Below are positions 30,570 to 40,628 of a DNA stretch of 64,000 bases, piece after piece. Under the pieces are notes generated by a model, which was not told the origin of the DNA, made no database searches, and saw only the letters and a list, made by a program, of their open reading frames with translations. The stretch is from the NCBI GenBank assembly GCA_001184405.1, contig LFMX01000009.1, forward strand, positions 21,445-85,444. The letters are read 5' to 3'. Within the stretch, counting starts at the first letter, position 1, and the number at the start of each line of letters is the position of its first letter. Both the position numbers and the translations under genes were made by a program. This DNA comes from Candidatus Burkholderia humilis. GTDB taxonomy: Bacteria > Pseudomonadota > Gammaproteobacteria > Burkholderiales > Burkholderiaceae.

Positions 30570-31446
30570 CTAATCATCTGTCAATTGCTTGGCAAGCAGC
30601 GTCGCGTGCGGGGTGAGGGCGGCAAAGTCACGTGCGCATAGATAAAGACGTCGCATTGCCCAAGGCTCGGCTAGCGGCATGATGGCAAGTCCGGGACGTT
30701 CGAGCCTTCGCGCCGATGCTTCCGACAAGATGCCGATACCCGCGCACGCCTCGACCATTATCCCGACGTTTTCGATGCCGCGCATCTGGATGCGATAACT
30801 GATCTGTTTGCCGATGCGCGATGCGCGCTCGGCAAGATGCATCTCGAGCACCGCGTCGGCGAGTCCGACAAACGGCTCGCCGACGATCTCCGCAAAGCCG
30901 ACCTCATCGCGCGCGCCAATACGATGCGCGCGGCTTGCGAGCACCACCAGCTGATCCTGCGCGACGAGATGCGTCTGAAGATTCGCGAAGTTCGTGTTAT
31001 CTGCGATCAACCCGAGATCCGCGCGCCCTTCGGTCATCGCCTTGACGATATCGATGCTCGTGCGCTCGTCCAGATCGATTGACAAGTCCGCATGCGTCGC
31101 GAGAAAGCGCGCAAGACGCGGCGGCAGAAACGAGGCGAGCGCAGCCGTATTCGACATCAGCCGGATGCGGCCTTTGAGGCCCGTCGCATACGTGCGCAAG
31201 TCGCCGCGCATTTGCTCGACCTGACCGAGGATCATGCGCGCGTGGCGCACGAACGCTTCGCCCGCACGCGTCGCTTGCACACCGCGGCGCGTGCGTGTCA
31301 GAAGCGCCGCGCCGAGCGCCGTCTCCATTCCGCCGATGCGCTCACTCGCCGACGCCAGCGCCAGATGCATGGCCTGCGCGCGCCGTGATGCTGCCGCGCT
31401 CGATTACGCTGAGAAAAAGCCGCATGTCGGTCAGGTCGAAACGCAT
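30570..31446 (-). pseudogene. LysR-family regulator, frameshifted in the HTH
   Basis: The native start is near 31446 (MRFDLTDMRLFLSVIERGSI). A length change in the GC run near 31390 breaks the frame before QAMHLALASASERIGGMETA. The rest is one clean frame with TRTRRGVQATRAGEAFVRHA, the substrate domain (RADLGLIADNTNFANL) and the C terminus at 30570. Initiation at the internal MHLALAS (31368) would give a protein lacking the first HTH helix. It is divergent from the TauE/SafE gene, suggesting that was its target. Confidence 0.8.
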
Positions 31447-31528
31447 GGTGTTTCCTTCGGTTCAGCCGAAGTCTCGCATTGGAATTGCCAGATTGTAAGC
31501 GCATGGCCGTGCGGCTACGATTTGCCGC

Positions 31529-32293
31529 ATGAACTCTCTTTGGATCGTTACAGGTACCGGTTTTCTGGCCGGCGCGATGAATGCACTGGCGGGCGGCGGA
31601 TCGTTCGTCAGCCTGCCCGCGCTGATCGCTGCGGGTTTGCCACCGGTTCAGGCGAATGCTTCGTCAACGGTCGCGCTGTTTCCAGGCGGCGTCGTGAGCG
31701 CGTGGGCGTATCGCGACGGACTCGGACCGGTCGGGTCCGTATCGATCCGCAAGATGCTGGTGATGACGCTGACCGGTGGGTTCATTGGCGCGGCGTTGTT
31801 GTTGTCGACATCCTCCGCGACGTTCTCTTTCGTGCTGCCGTGGCTCCTGCTATGCGCGCGCCTTGCGCTGGCGTTCGGGCGGCGTACCGGCGAAGCGTGC
31901 GGCGGCGCTGGCATATCGGCGCGGGCGCGGTCCTCGCCATCCAATTCGCGCTTGGCGTCTACGGCGGCTATTTTGGCGGCGCCGTGGGCATCATGATGAT
32001 GCCGTGTGGGGGCTGCTCGATACGCGCGATCTGAAGAGCCTGAACGCGCCGCGCACGCTGCTCGTGAGCGTGGCCAACTCGATTGCCGTGCTGACCTTCG
32101 CGCTGGCGCAGGCGGTTCGCTGGCCGGAAACGCTCGCCATGCTCGTTGCGGCGATTGCGGGCGTTATGGCGGCGCTCAGATCGGCCGTCGCGCACCGCCG
32201 CATGTGATTCGCGCGGAAACGCTGTTGCTGAGCGCCGGCATCACGCTCGCGTTCTTTGTGAAGACCTATGGGCCGATGCTCTCGAAGCCCTGA
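31529..32293 (+). pseudogene. TauE/SafE family sulfite/anion exporter, frameshifted
   Basis: Begins MNSLWIVTGTGFLAGAMNAL with the family signature AGGGSFVSLPALIAAGLPPVQANASSTVAL. Later segments (IGAGAVLAIQFALGVYGGYFGGAVGIMMM, then LLDTRDLKSLNAPRTLLVSV, then TLLLSAGITLAFFVKTYGPM to 32293) are in three different frames, so at least three shifts occur (about 31870, 32005 and 32170). About 250 residues and eight membrane helices originally. Confidence 0.8.
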
Positions 32294-32421
32294 CACGCCA
32301 TGTGAGACACATCATGCTTGCTGCTCTGCCCGAAACGATCGGCGCTTTCCATATTGGCAAGCGTCGTTGCCAAAGTGACTTTGCTGCGTGACAAGCCGCA
32401 CGTCTCGCGAGCTGCCGCGCA

Positions 32422-32940
32422 TCAATGCGTCGAATGAGAAAGCGGCGGCAATCCCAGCGGTTTTCTTGCGGATTCGTATGCGCGCACGAAGCGCGGGTCA
32501 TCGTTGAGCTCACGCGCGATCCATTGCGATAACGCGTCCTGACAGGCATCGTTCGCCATCTTTGCAAAGCATGGCGAAGTTGCGGGCATCATGCTCGCGG
32601 CCCAATAAAAGCCGAACAGCATCTGTTTCTCGGCCGGTTCCATGCCGATGGCTTGCGGCGCCTTGCCGGACAGCCAGCGTTCGAGTTTGGCGGCGAGCGT
32701 GGCATCGGTTTCTTCGCGATCGTATGAGAACACATATCCGCCGCCTGCCTGCGCGGTGTGGAAGTCGTTCATGACGATATCGGTGACGAACTGCACGGCG
32801 CGTGCATTGGCGGCAAACGATTGCGCATGGGCCGTGAAGCTCACGAACCAAAACAGCGCAAGCAAGGCATTCGTCGTGTGCCGCAGCGCAGTGCGGGTGG
32901 CCAATTGTTTGCTTAGCAGGTTCACGCGCGTAAAGATCAA
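32422..32940 (-). CDS. Hypothetical secreted protein
   Basis: A 172-residue product with an N-terminal hydrophobic signal ending AHAQS (cleavage after about residue 39) and a mature domain of mixed alpha/beta composition (FVTDIVMNDFHTAQAGGGYV, KQMLFGFYWAASMMPATSPC, ACQDALSQWIARELNDDPRF) with two cysteines. No frameshift is evident. I do not recognise the family. A shorter start inside the frame is possible. Confidence 0.55.
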   Translation of the reverse strand: MIFTRVNLLSKQLATRTALRHTTNALLALFWFVSFTAHAQSFAANARAVQFVTDIVMNDFHTAQAGGGYVFSYDREETDATLAAKLERWLSGKAPQAIGMEPAEKQMLFGFYWAASMMPATSPCFAKMANDACQDALSQWIARELNDDPRFVRAYESARKPLGLPPLSHSTH

Positions 32941-33091
32941 GGAATTTTTTAGGCCATCGCGGGCGGCATTGCCCTAAGCGCCGGAGCGCTGATTCTACTG
33001 ATTTATTTTATTGTTCGATGCATTATCGCGCGCTAAGAAACTGGTATACCAAAAGCGGTATGAGGAATCGAAGTTCAGATTTCCTGCGCCA

Positions 33092-33121
33092 AAAGAAACG
33101 GCCCCTAAGGGCCGTTTCTTT
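33092..33121 (-). terminator. Rho-independent terminator of the cold-shock gene
   Basis: Thirteen-pair stem AAAGAAACGGCCC/GGGCCGTTTCTTT with a CTAA loop, 25 bases past the cold-shock protein stop on the minus strand; the A-rich left arm supplies the T tract. Confidence 0.8.
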
Positions 33122-33145
33122 GCGCTGAAGGCGAAACAGTCGCGA

Positions 33146-33349
33146 TTAGAGCGGCTGGATCGTCGAAGCTTGCTTGCCCTTCGGGCCTTGCTTGACTTCG
33201 AAGCTCACCTTCTGGTTCTCCTGGAGCGACTTGAAACCCTTAGATTGGATCTCGGAGAAATGTGCAAACAGGTCTTCACCGCCGTCGTCCGGCGTGATGA
33301 AACCAAAACCCTTTGCATCGTTGAACCACTTCACAATACCTGTTGCCAT
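33146..33349 (-). CDS. CspA-family cold-shock protein
   Basis: A 67-residue single cold-shock domain: [20 protein letters not shown] contains RNP1 (KGFGFI) and [10 protein letters not shown] is RNP2. It binds single-stranded RNA and DNA as an RNA chaperone. Start at 33349 is chosen because the family begins MATG; five upstream codons are open. Intact, followed by a terminator. The 274 bases upstream, before the aldolase gene, would include its 5' leader. Confidence 0.96.
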   Translation of the reverse strand: MATGIVKWFNDAKGFGFITPDDGGEDLFAHFSEIQSKGFKSLQENQKVSFEVKQGPKGKQASTIQPL

Positions 33350-33623
33350 TTGTCCAAATCCCATTGAGACGAATTACGTTGAAAATGCGCTTCGAATTTC
33401 GAGCGGCATGGATTTTTACCATGACAAAGCGCGTAAGTCCAATAAGCGTTTCTGCTAAGAAGGGCGACATATCCGCGTCATACTTGGCGAAATTACATGA
33501 CGCGTATCCGTGGTCGGTTCAAATTGCCGGAATTGCAAGCAGATATGACGGTTGGCCCAAGCGTTTTGGCGAGATGAGGTCAAAGATTATCCTGTCGTTT
33601 AGATCCATTTACGAGAATTCGTC

Positions 33624-34413
33624 ATGGCCCACATGTTCGCCAACACCGCGTCGGTGATTTCGTCGCGCACGCTCAGGCTCGATTCGCAAGCCGTCGCCGA
33701 TGCGCGCACGCAACTCGCCACCTGTTTTCGTCTTGCCGCGCTGCATGGCTTGGAGGAGGGCATCTGCAATCACTTTTCGGCGGTCGTGCCGGGCTGCGAC
33801 GACTTGTTCTTCGTCAATCCGTACGGCTATGCATTTGGCGAGATCACGGCGTCGCGTCTGTTGATCTGTGATTACGATGGCCGCGTGATCGACGGCGACG
33901 GCCAGTCCGAAGCCACCGCGTTCTTTATCCACGCGCGGGTGCATCAACTCATGCCGCGCGTCGAGGCCGCGTTTCATACGCATATGCCGTTTGCCACGGC
34001 CTTGTGTCTGCTCGATGGTCCGCCGCTTTTGTGGCTCGGACAAACGGCGCTTAAGTTCTACGGCCGCACGGCGGTTCGATGAGCACTACAACGGTCTGGC
34101 GCTCGACAACTCGGAAGGCGATCGCATCGCGCGCGCAATGGGCGATGCCGACATCCTCTTTCTAAAGAATCATGGCGTGATGGTCGCGTGCGCGAGCATC
34201 GCAGAGGCATGGGACGATCTGTACTATCTCGAGCGCGCAGCCGAAGCGCAATGGCGCGCGATGAGCAGCAATCGCCCGCTCAAGCCAGTGCCGCATGAGG
34301 TCGCGCAACGCACGTATGAGCAGATGCGCGCGGGCGATGTGGAAAGTGCGCGGGCGCATCTCGCGAGCGGCATGCGGCAGCTGCATGCGCAGGGAATCAG
34401 GTTCGAAGCATAA
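33624..34413 (+). pseudogene. Class II aldolase/adducin family protein, frameshifted
   Basis: The first frame has RLAALHGLEEGICNHFSAVV, EATAFFIHARVHQLMPRVEA and FHTHMPFATAL (zinc-binding histidines). An extra base near 34074 splits GRTAV from DEHYNGLALDNSEGDRIARA. The second part has ILFLKNHGVMVAC (third zinc histidine) and ends at 34413. About 262 residues in total. One shift only. Substrate unknown; not an obvious part of the metallophosphoesterase gene that follows four bases later. Confidence 0.82.
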
Positions 34414-34416
34414 GCC

Positions 34417-35169
34417 ATGAAAATAGCCGTACTGTCCGATATCCACGGCAATCTCGCCGCACTCGACGCCGTGCTTAAGCATATCGAAGAGGCAGGCGCG
34501 GATGTCATCGTCAATCTCGGCGATATTGTGTCCGGTGCGCTCGAAGCATCCGAAACTGCGGACCGCTTGATGGCGCTTAATTTGCCGACCATCAAGGGCA
34601 ATCACGAACGGCAAGTGCTGATGCTCGCTCCTGCGCGCATGGGTCCGTCGGACAAGCGCGCACACGATACGTTGCGCGCAGATCAGCGCGCGTGGCTTGC
34701 CGCATTACCTGCCACGCTACGCCTGCACGACGATGTGTTGCTCGTACATGGCACGCCCGATAGCGATCTGCATTACTTCCTCGAAACCGTGACTGAAAGC
34801 GGCTGTCGCGCGGCGACTCGAGCGCAAGTCACCGAACGGGCAAGCAATGCGGCCGCAGCGCTTATTTTGTGCGGTCATACGCATCCGCGCATGATGAAAC
34901 TCGACGATGGACGCCTGATCGTCAATCCGGGCAGCGTGGGATTGCAGGCTTATGAGGATGCGCATTCGTTTGCGCATCGGATGGAAACGGGTTCGCCGCA
35001 TGCGCGTTATGCCATCGTCGAATGCGTGAATGGTGCGTGGAACGCGCAGTTTGATGCGGTCAACTATGACTGGAATGCCGCCGCGCGGCGTGCAGAACGC
35101 AACGGACGCGCGGACTGGGTCGTGCCGCTTCTCACCGGTTACGTCACTTGCGCGCAGCAAAACGCCTGA
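34417..35169 (+). CDS. Metallophosphoesterase (YfcE/MJ0936-type)
   Basis: A 250-residue calcineurin-like phosphoesterase with all signature blocks in order: AVLSDIHGNLAAL, VNLGDIVSGALE, IKGNHERQVL, LLVHGTPDSDLHYFL and LILCGHTHPRMMKLDDGRLIVNPGSVG (in two halves). Probably acts on small phosphodiesters or nucleotides, metal-dependent, cytoplasmic. Its start is four bases after the aldolase pseudogene stop; its end overlaps the convergent ABC permease by 26 bases. Intact. Confidence 0.88.
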   Translation: MKIAVLSDIHGNLAALDAVLKHIEEAGADVIVNLGDIVSGALEASETADRLMALNLPTIKGNHERQVLMLAPARMGPSDKRAHDTLRADQRAWLAALPATLRLHDDVLLVHGTPDSDLHYFLETVTESGCRAATRAQVTERASNAAAALILCGHTHPRMMKLDDGRLIVNPGSVGLQAYEDAHSFAHRMETGSPHARYAIVECVNGAWNAQFDAVNYDWNAAARRAERNGRADWVVPLLTGYVTCAQQNA

Positions 35170-36411
35170 GCCATCCGCGCCGCTTGCCGACATCCGTTTG
35201 CTGAAGAAACACCGCAATCACGATGATCAGCCCTTTGAGCACAAGCTGCGTATTGCTGTCGATATCGTTGAGCCAAAAATATTGATTAGGAAACCGAATA
35301 TTATTACGCCCGCTACGGTTCCTGACACGCGCCCCACCCCGCCCGCGAAACTCGTGCCGCCGATCACGACGGCGGCGATCGCATCGAGTTCACAGCCCAT
35401 GCCTGCATCGGCCTTGCCTTGCCGATATTGCGCCGCATACAGCACGCCGACGAGCGCCGACAACAGGCCCGAGATGGCATACGCCGCCATCTTGTGACGC
35501 GCGACGTCGAGCCCTGAAACGACCGCGCATTTCTCGTTTCTGCCGATTGCATAAAGATATTTGCCGAACACCGTGCGATTCATCACAAAGCTGACGATCA
35601 CCGCGATCAGAAGAAAGAACAGTGCGGGCACCGGCACCACGTTGAAGAGCAGTGCTCGCAGCGCTTCGATATCGCGTGTCGCATTGGTGCCGCTGTAGAT
35701 CGAATAGACGGCCGTATCCTGTCCCGCGATGAGACGCGCGGCGCCGAGTACGCCGACCATCGCCGCGAGCGTCACAATGAAGGGCTGCATGTGCCCGCGC
35801 GTGATGATCCATCCATTGAGCGCGCCGAGCGTAAAGCCCGCGAGCGGCACGATCCACATGACCGCGAGCAAAGGCATGCGATGATGCCCGTGCAATGCGA
35901 TATAAATGCAAGCGAAGGCTGCAATGACGATTGCGATGCCTGCGTGCATCACGAAAGGCGCACGCATCGGCGTGTTGCTTTGACGCGCGCGCATGAAGCC
36001 GCGTATCACGTTGAGCACCGCAAGCACGATGACGAAGATTGCAATTGCATTGAGCACGAGCGATGCATAAGTCGCGCGATTCCAGCTATCGGTCGTGAGC
36101 AGCATCGCGGTCAGCACGCTGCCCAAGCCCATGATCGTGCCCACCGACAAGTCGATGCCCGCCGTGATGATCACAAGCGTCATGCCGATCGAAATCACGC
36201 CGACGTTGGTGACTTGCCTGAAGACATCGGAGATATTCGCGCTCGACAAAAAGATGTTGGCGCCATCGGCGGAATGCCGCGATGTCAACGCACCCACGAC
36301 GAGCAGCACGATCAACCCGAGGTAATACTTGAGGATGGTGAGAAACGTGCTCAGGTGCCGGGCGCGCGTCGTGCTGGCGCTGTCCGCGAGTTGTTCCTGC
36401 GCATGAAACAT
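35144..36411 (-). pseudogene. Sugar ABC transporter permease (RbsC/XylH-type), frameshifted near its end
   Basis: Inner-membrane permease with SIGMTLVIITAGIDLSVGTI, LNGWIITRGHMQPFIVTLA, YAIGRNEKCAVVSGLDVARH and VVIGGTSFAGGVGRVSGTVAG, typical of monosaccharide importers. A T-run near 35275 causes a shift after IFGFLIN. The normal end (FWLNDIDSNTQLVLKGLIIV to RRFAARK) is in another frame, stopping at 35144; the unshifted frame stops at 35227. The middle region carries an extra helix pair as in XylH. Paired with the ATPase gene upstream. Confidence 0.82.
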
Positions 36412-36435
36412 GGTCTGTCTCCGTTCAAAGCGATG

Positions 36436-37675
36436 TCAGGGCGATGCCATGCTGATCAGCAAGTCGCCCGAAAACTGTTCGCGCGTAAGCACGCCGCGCG
36501 CATGGCCTTCGCACATCACGAGAATGCGATCGGAAAGCAACATGAGTTCGTCGATCTCCGAACTCGCGACGATCACGGTCACGCCTTCACGCGCGGCCGC
36601 AAGCACTTGTCGATAGATTTCGGCCTTGGCCGCGACATCGACGCCGCGCGTGGGTTCATCGAGCAACAACACGCGCGGCTTGGTCATCAGCCACTTGCCG
36701 ATGATGAGCTTCTGCTGATTGCCGCCCGATAACGTGCGCTCGTCCTGCACAAGACTGCGATGCTTGACGTTCGACGCGCGCGCCTGCGATGCCGCCCACG
36801 CATGCAGCTTCTTGCGCTTGTAAAAGGGAAAGCCCGGCGCACGCGATAGCGACGGCAACAACAGGTTCGATTCAAGCGACTGATCGAGCACGAGGCCGTC
36901 TTTCTTGCGGTCTTCGGTGACGAACGCAAGGCCAACAGCGGCGGCGCGTGCAGGCGAGTCGGATGCGCGTGCATCTTCGGCCACATGAATTTCGCCTTCA
37001 CGCCGATACACCAATACACCAATACACCAATACACCAATACACCAATACACCGAAGATCACTTCGAGTATTTCGGTCTTGCCTGCGCCGAGCAGGCCCGA
37101 GATGCCGAACACTTCGCCTTGCTGCACCGAAAACGAAACGTCCTGCACCAGCGCGCGCTGCGTTCCATAGCGAGAGCTTGCGCACATCGATGGCGACCGC
37201 GCGTTGACGGCGCGCTTCGGCTTCGCTGCGCCCGGGCGGCGCGAAGTCCTTGCCGATCATCATCGAGACGAGCGCGGCCGACGATTCCACTTGCCGCATG
37301 GGCAGCGTGGCGATGCGTCGTCCATCGCGCAATACGGTCACGCGATCAGCAACCGCGAACACTTCGCCCAGCCGATGACTGATCAGCACGATCCCCATGC
37401 CGCATTTGCGAAGATCGCGCACGAGCGTCAATAGCGCCTGCGTTTCCGTATCCGATAGCGCGGAGATCGGTTCATCCATGATGAGCACGCGGGCATCGGC
37501 GAGCAGCGCTTTGGCGATTTCAACGAGCTGCTTTTCGCCGACGCGCGAAAGCCGAGTTGCGCGAGCACGTTCGACGCGGCGATCTGCATGGCGTGTCGAT
37601 CGGGAAAGCCCATGCGTGTGCGCAATTCCTTGCCGAGAAAGATATTGTCGACGGCGCTCAACGTATCGACCAGAC
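36436..37675 (-). pseudogene. Sugar ABC transporter ATPase (RbsA/XylG-type), truncated and repeat-interrupted
   Basis: Two-domain sugar importer ATPase. The first domain has lost its front, including Walker A; the gene begins abruptly at 37675 with [20 protein letters not shown] shift near 37550 precedes [20 protein letters not shown]. Further shifts occur around 37170-37210 and at the 8-bp tandem repeat (37006-37052), which replaces sequence after the second Walker A ([17 protein letters not shown]). The end is well kept: [40 protein letters not shown], to 36436. Non-functional. Confidence 0.85.
37006..37052. repeat. 8-bp short tandem repeat (ATACACCA, about 6 copies)
   Basis: Five perfect copies of ATACACCA and a sixth lacking the last base, inside the ABC ATPase gene. 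Three units equal 24 bases, so on the minus strand it encodes a repeating VYWCIGVL peptide. Unit length is not a multiple of three. Confidence 0.95.
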
Positions 37676-38635
37676 GGCTTTAGTTCGGGCTATCACGCGA
37701 TGATGTCGTGCGATACCTTGCTTCTGCTCGGCTGCGACTTTCCGTATCGCCCGTTTTATCCGCCGCACGCGAAAGTCGTGCAGATCGATTGGCGCGGCGA
37801 GCAACTCGGGCGGCGTGCGCCACTTGCGTTGGGACTCGTCGGTACCATCAAGGAAACGGTCGTAGCACTGTTGCCGAAGCTCACGCGCAAGACCGATCGC
37901 CACTTTCTTGACAATGCGCTGAAGCACTATGCGAACGCGCACAAGGATCTCGATCATCTTGCTGGACCGTCCGCGCCCGGCCGCGCGATTCATCCGCAAT
38001 ACCTGGCGCGTCTGATCGATCAGCTCGCGGACGAAGACGCCATCATCACCGCCGATGTCGGCACGCCCACGGTCTGGGCCGCACGCTATCTCACGATGAA
38101 CGGCAAGCGTCAGTTGCACGGCTCGTTCAATCACGGCTCGATGGCCAACGCCATGCCGCAGGCGCTCGGCGCACAGGGCGCGCATCCGAAAAGGCAAGTG
38201 ATTTCGATGTCCGGCGACGGCGGCCTCGCCATGTTACTCGGCGATCTCCTCACCACTAAACAGCATGATTTGCCGATCAAGGTCGTCGTGTTCAACAACA
38301 GTCTGTTCGGCTTCGTATCGATGGAATTGAAGGCGGCGGGTTATGTCGATACCAACGTCGATCTGTCGAAAACCGACTTCGCGCAGATTGCCAAGGGCGC
38401 GGGAATCTGGTCGGTGCGCGTGGAGGAATCGGAGCAACTGGAAGGCGCATTGCGCGATGCATTCGCGCATCCGGGACCTGCGCTCGTCGATGTCGTCACC
38501 GACAAACACGAACTCGCGATGCCGCCCGCGATCGAGCTCTCGCAAGCGAAGGGCTTCAGCCTCTACATGCTGCGCGCGATTCTGAACGGCAAGGGCGACG
38601 AGATCGTCGAACTGGCGCGTACGAATCTGCGTTGA
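37676..38635 (+). pseudogene. Pyruvate dehydrogenase (quinone)/PoxB-type enzyme, N-terminally truncated
   Basis: Thiamine-diphosphate enzyme that oxidises pyruvate to acetate at the membrane. Homology starts abruptly at [19 protein letters not shown] and continues without a break: [20 protein letters not shown], the central domain, then [58 protein letters not shown] (ThDP motif GDG) and [15 protein letters not shown] to 38635. Roughly the first 250 residues, including the catalytic-glutamate domain, are missing. At its left edge it meets the ABC ATPase stump on the opposite strand, so a deletion junction lies at about 37675. Confidence 0.85.
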
Positions 38636-38642
38636 GGGGACC

Positions 38643-39482
38643 ATGAACGATACGACTCAGGCATTGCCGCTCGATCATGTTTTCGAGTTCGAAGGACAGG
38701 CTGTGCGTCATGGCGTGATCGGGGAAGGTCCGCCGCTCGTCATGGTGCATGGCACGCTGTTTTCATCGCAGGTTTGGTGGCGGATTGCGCCGATCATCGC
38801 GCGCGTTCGGCGTGTTCATTACTTCGATTTACTGGGATACGGCGCGTCGGAGATGCGTGCAGGGCAGGACGTGTCGCTCAGCGTGCAGAATCGTTTGCTT
38901 GCGGCGCTGCTGAAGCACTGGAATATCGAGCGGCCCGACGTGCTCGCGCATGATTTTGGCGGCGCAACATCGCTGAGAGCGGCGGTGCTCGATGGCTGCG
39001 AATATCGTTCGCTTCTGCTTGTCGATCCGGTCGCGATCGCGCCCTGGGGTTCGCCTTTCGTGCGGCATGTGCGGCAGCATGAAGCGGCGTTTGCGGGCGT
39101 ACCGCTGTATATGCATCAGGCCATGCTCGATGCGTATTTGAAGGGCGCGGCGCATCGGCCGTTGCCGGATGAGATATTGCGCATCTACACGCAACCGTGG
39201 ACGGGCGAGACCGGGCAGGCGGCATTTTATCGGCAGATCGCGCAGATGGATCAGCGCTACACAGACGAAGCGCAGCCGCATTACAAGAACCTCAAATGTC
39301 CCGTTTCAATTCTCTGGGGCGAGGAAGATCTGTGGATTCCGGTTGAGCGCGGCGTCGAACTGGCCGCAATGATTCCACACGCGCGCTTCGCTCGCGTTCC
39401 CGGTTCGGGTCACTTGATGCAGGAAGACGCGCCGGAAGCCATTGTCGGTGAATTGTTGCCGTTTCTGCAATCGGTCGTCTGA
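38643..39482 (+). CDS. Alpha/beta hydrolase with aspartate nucleophile (dehalogenase-like)
   Basis: A 279-residue alpha/beta hydrolase: oxyanion region MVHGTLFSSQVWWRIAP, nucleophile elbow LAHDFGGATSLRAAVLDG, acid-residue region PVSILWGEEDLWIPVERG, and the base histidine in VPGSGHLMQEDAPE. The nucleophile position carries Asp (HDFGG), not Ser, as in haloalkane and haloacetate dehalogenases, although many family members with Asp have unknown substrates. Starts seven bases after the poxB-type stop; intact. Followed by an AT-rich control region. Confidence 0.85.
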   Translation: MNDTTQALPLDHVFEFEGQAVRHGVIGEGPPLVMVHGTLFSSQVWWRIAPIIARVRRVHYFDLLGYGASEMRAGQDVSLSVQNRLLAALLKHWNIERPDVLAHDFGGATSLRAAVLDGCEYRSLLLVDPVAIAPWGSPFVRHVRQHEAAFAGVPLYMHQAMLDAYLKGAAHRPLPDEILRIYTQPWTGETGQAAFYRQIAQMDQRYTDEAQPHYKNLKCPVSILWGEEDLWIPVERGVELAAMIPHARFARVPGSGHLMQEDAPEAIVGELLPFLQSVV

Positions 39483-39489
39483 TCGACTT

Positions 39490-39569
39490 AGAACTTTCCA
39501 TATATTACAATCATAACAAATATGAGTTAAGCTGAGATCAATCTATCAAACGTGTTGTGCGTCGCACAA
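39490..39569 (+). promoter_or_regulatory. AT-rich control region with perfect 15-bp palindrome upstream of deoC
   Basis: 39490-39550 is unusually AT-rich for this genome (CATATATTACAATCATAAC and so on). It is followed by the perfect palindrome TTGTGCGTCGCACAA at 39555-39569, 13 bases before the deoC ATG. This is a good candidate operator for the deoxyribose operon; the regulator is not in the window. Confidence 0.5.
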
Positions 39570-39582
39570 ATTGGTGTGGCGC

Positions 39583-40612
39583 ATGACGCAAAGATCTCGA
39601 GCCGATCTCATGTTGGAAACCGCATCGAAGTCCATCGTCGCGTGGCCGGGCAAGCCGCCGTTGCCCGTTGATTCACGCAATCCCGGCGTCCCGTTCGATC
39701 TCGCCTGGCGCGACGGCCTGCGCGTGAACCAGTCCGTCGCGCCGCGCGTCCACGCTCGGCGCGCGGCGCTCCGTGAAGAAAGACGCGTAAACCGCGTGGC
39801 TGCTCAAGGCGATCACGTGTATCGACCTGACGACGCTAAGCGGCGATGACACGCACGGCCGCGTCGAACGTCTTTGCGCAAAAGTGCGCCGTCCCTTGCG
39901 CGATGACTTGTTCGAAGCGCTCGGCATGCCGCCCGTATCGATCAAGACGGGGGCGGTCTACGTCTATCACCGCTATGTGAAGATGGCCGTGCAGGCGCTC
40001 GAAGGCAGCGGCATTCCGGTATCGACGGTATCGATGGGATTTCCTGCGGGTCTCAATCCGCATGAACTGAAGCTGCGCGAGATCGAGGCGTCGGTGAAAG
40101 ACGGCGCGTCGGAGATCGATATCGTCGTGACGCGCGAGCATGTGCTGACCGGAAACTGGCAAGCGCTCTACGATGAAATGCGCGACTTCCGCGTGGCTTG
40201 CGGCGATGCGCACGTCAAGGCGATTCTCGGCACTGGCGATATCCGCACGCTGTCGAACGTGGCGAAGGCATCGATGATCTGCATGATGGCGGGCGCGGAT
40301 TTCATCAAGACATCGACGGGCAAGGAAAGCGTTAATGCGACGCTCGACGTATCGCTCGTGATGGTGCGCATGATCCGCGAATATCTCGCACGTACCGGCG
40401 TTGCGATTGGCTTCAAGCCGGCGGGCGGCGTATCGACGGCCAAGTCCGTGCTCGAATATCAGATCCTCATGAAGGAAGAGCTCGGCCGCGAATGGCTCGA
40501 GCCGGATCTGTTCCGCATTGGCGCATCGAGCTTGTTGGCCGATATCGAACGGCAACTCGAACATCATGTGAGCGGACGTTATTCGTCGTTCAATCGCCAT
40601 CCCGTTGCCTGA
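39583..40612 (+). pseudogene. deoC: Deoxyribose-phosphate aldolase, inactivated
   Basis: Cleaves 2-deoxyribose 5-phosphate to acetaldehyde and glyceraldehyde 3-phosphate. The N-terminal extension (IVAWPGKPPLPVDSRNPGVP) is in one frame. After a shift near 39750 the sequence reads TLGARRSVKKDA, a TAA at 39788-39790, then TAWLLKAITCIDLTTLSGDD in the same frame. The rest is clean: EIDIVVTREHVL, GADFIKTSTGKESVNATLD with the Schiff-base lysine, and IGFKPAGGVSTAKS. One frameshift and one stop. First gene of the deoxyribose-type operon (deoC, aldehyde dehydrogenase, FucU, kinase, permease). Confidence 0.9.
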
Positions 40613-40628
40613 GTTACACGACTTCAAA

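Noticed and set aside
37006..37052. Possible CRISPR-like array
   Set aside because: Units are only 8 bases, directly adjacent, and have no spacers; a simple tandem repeat.
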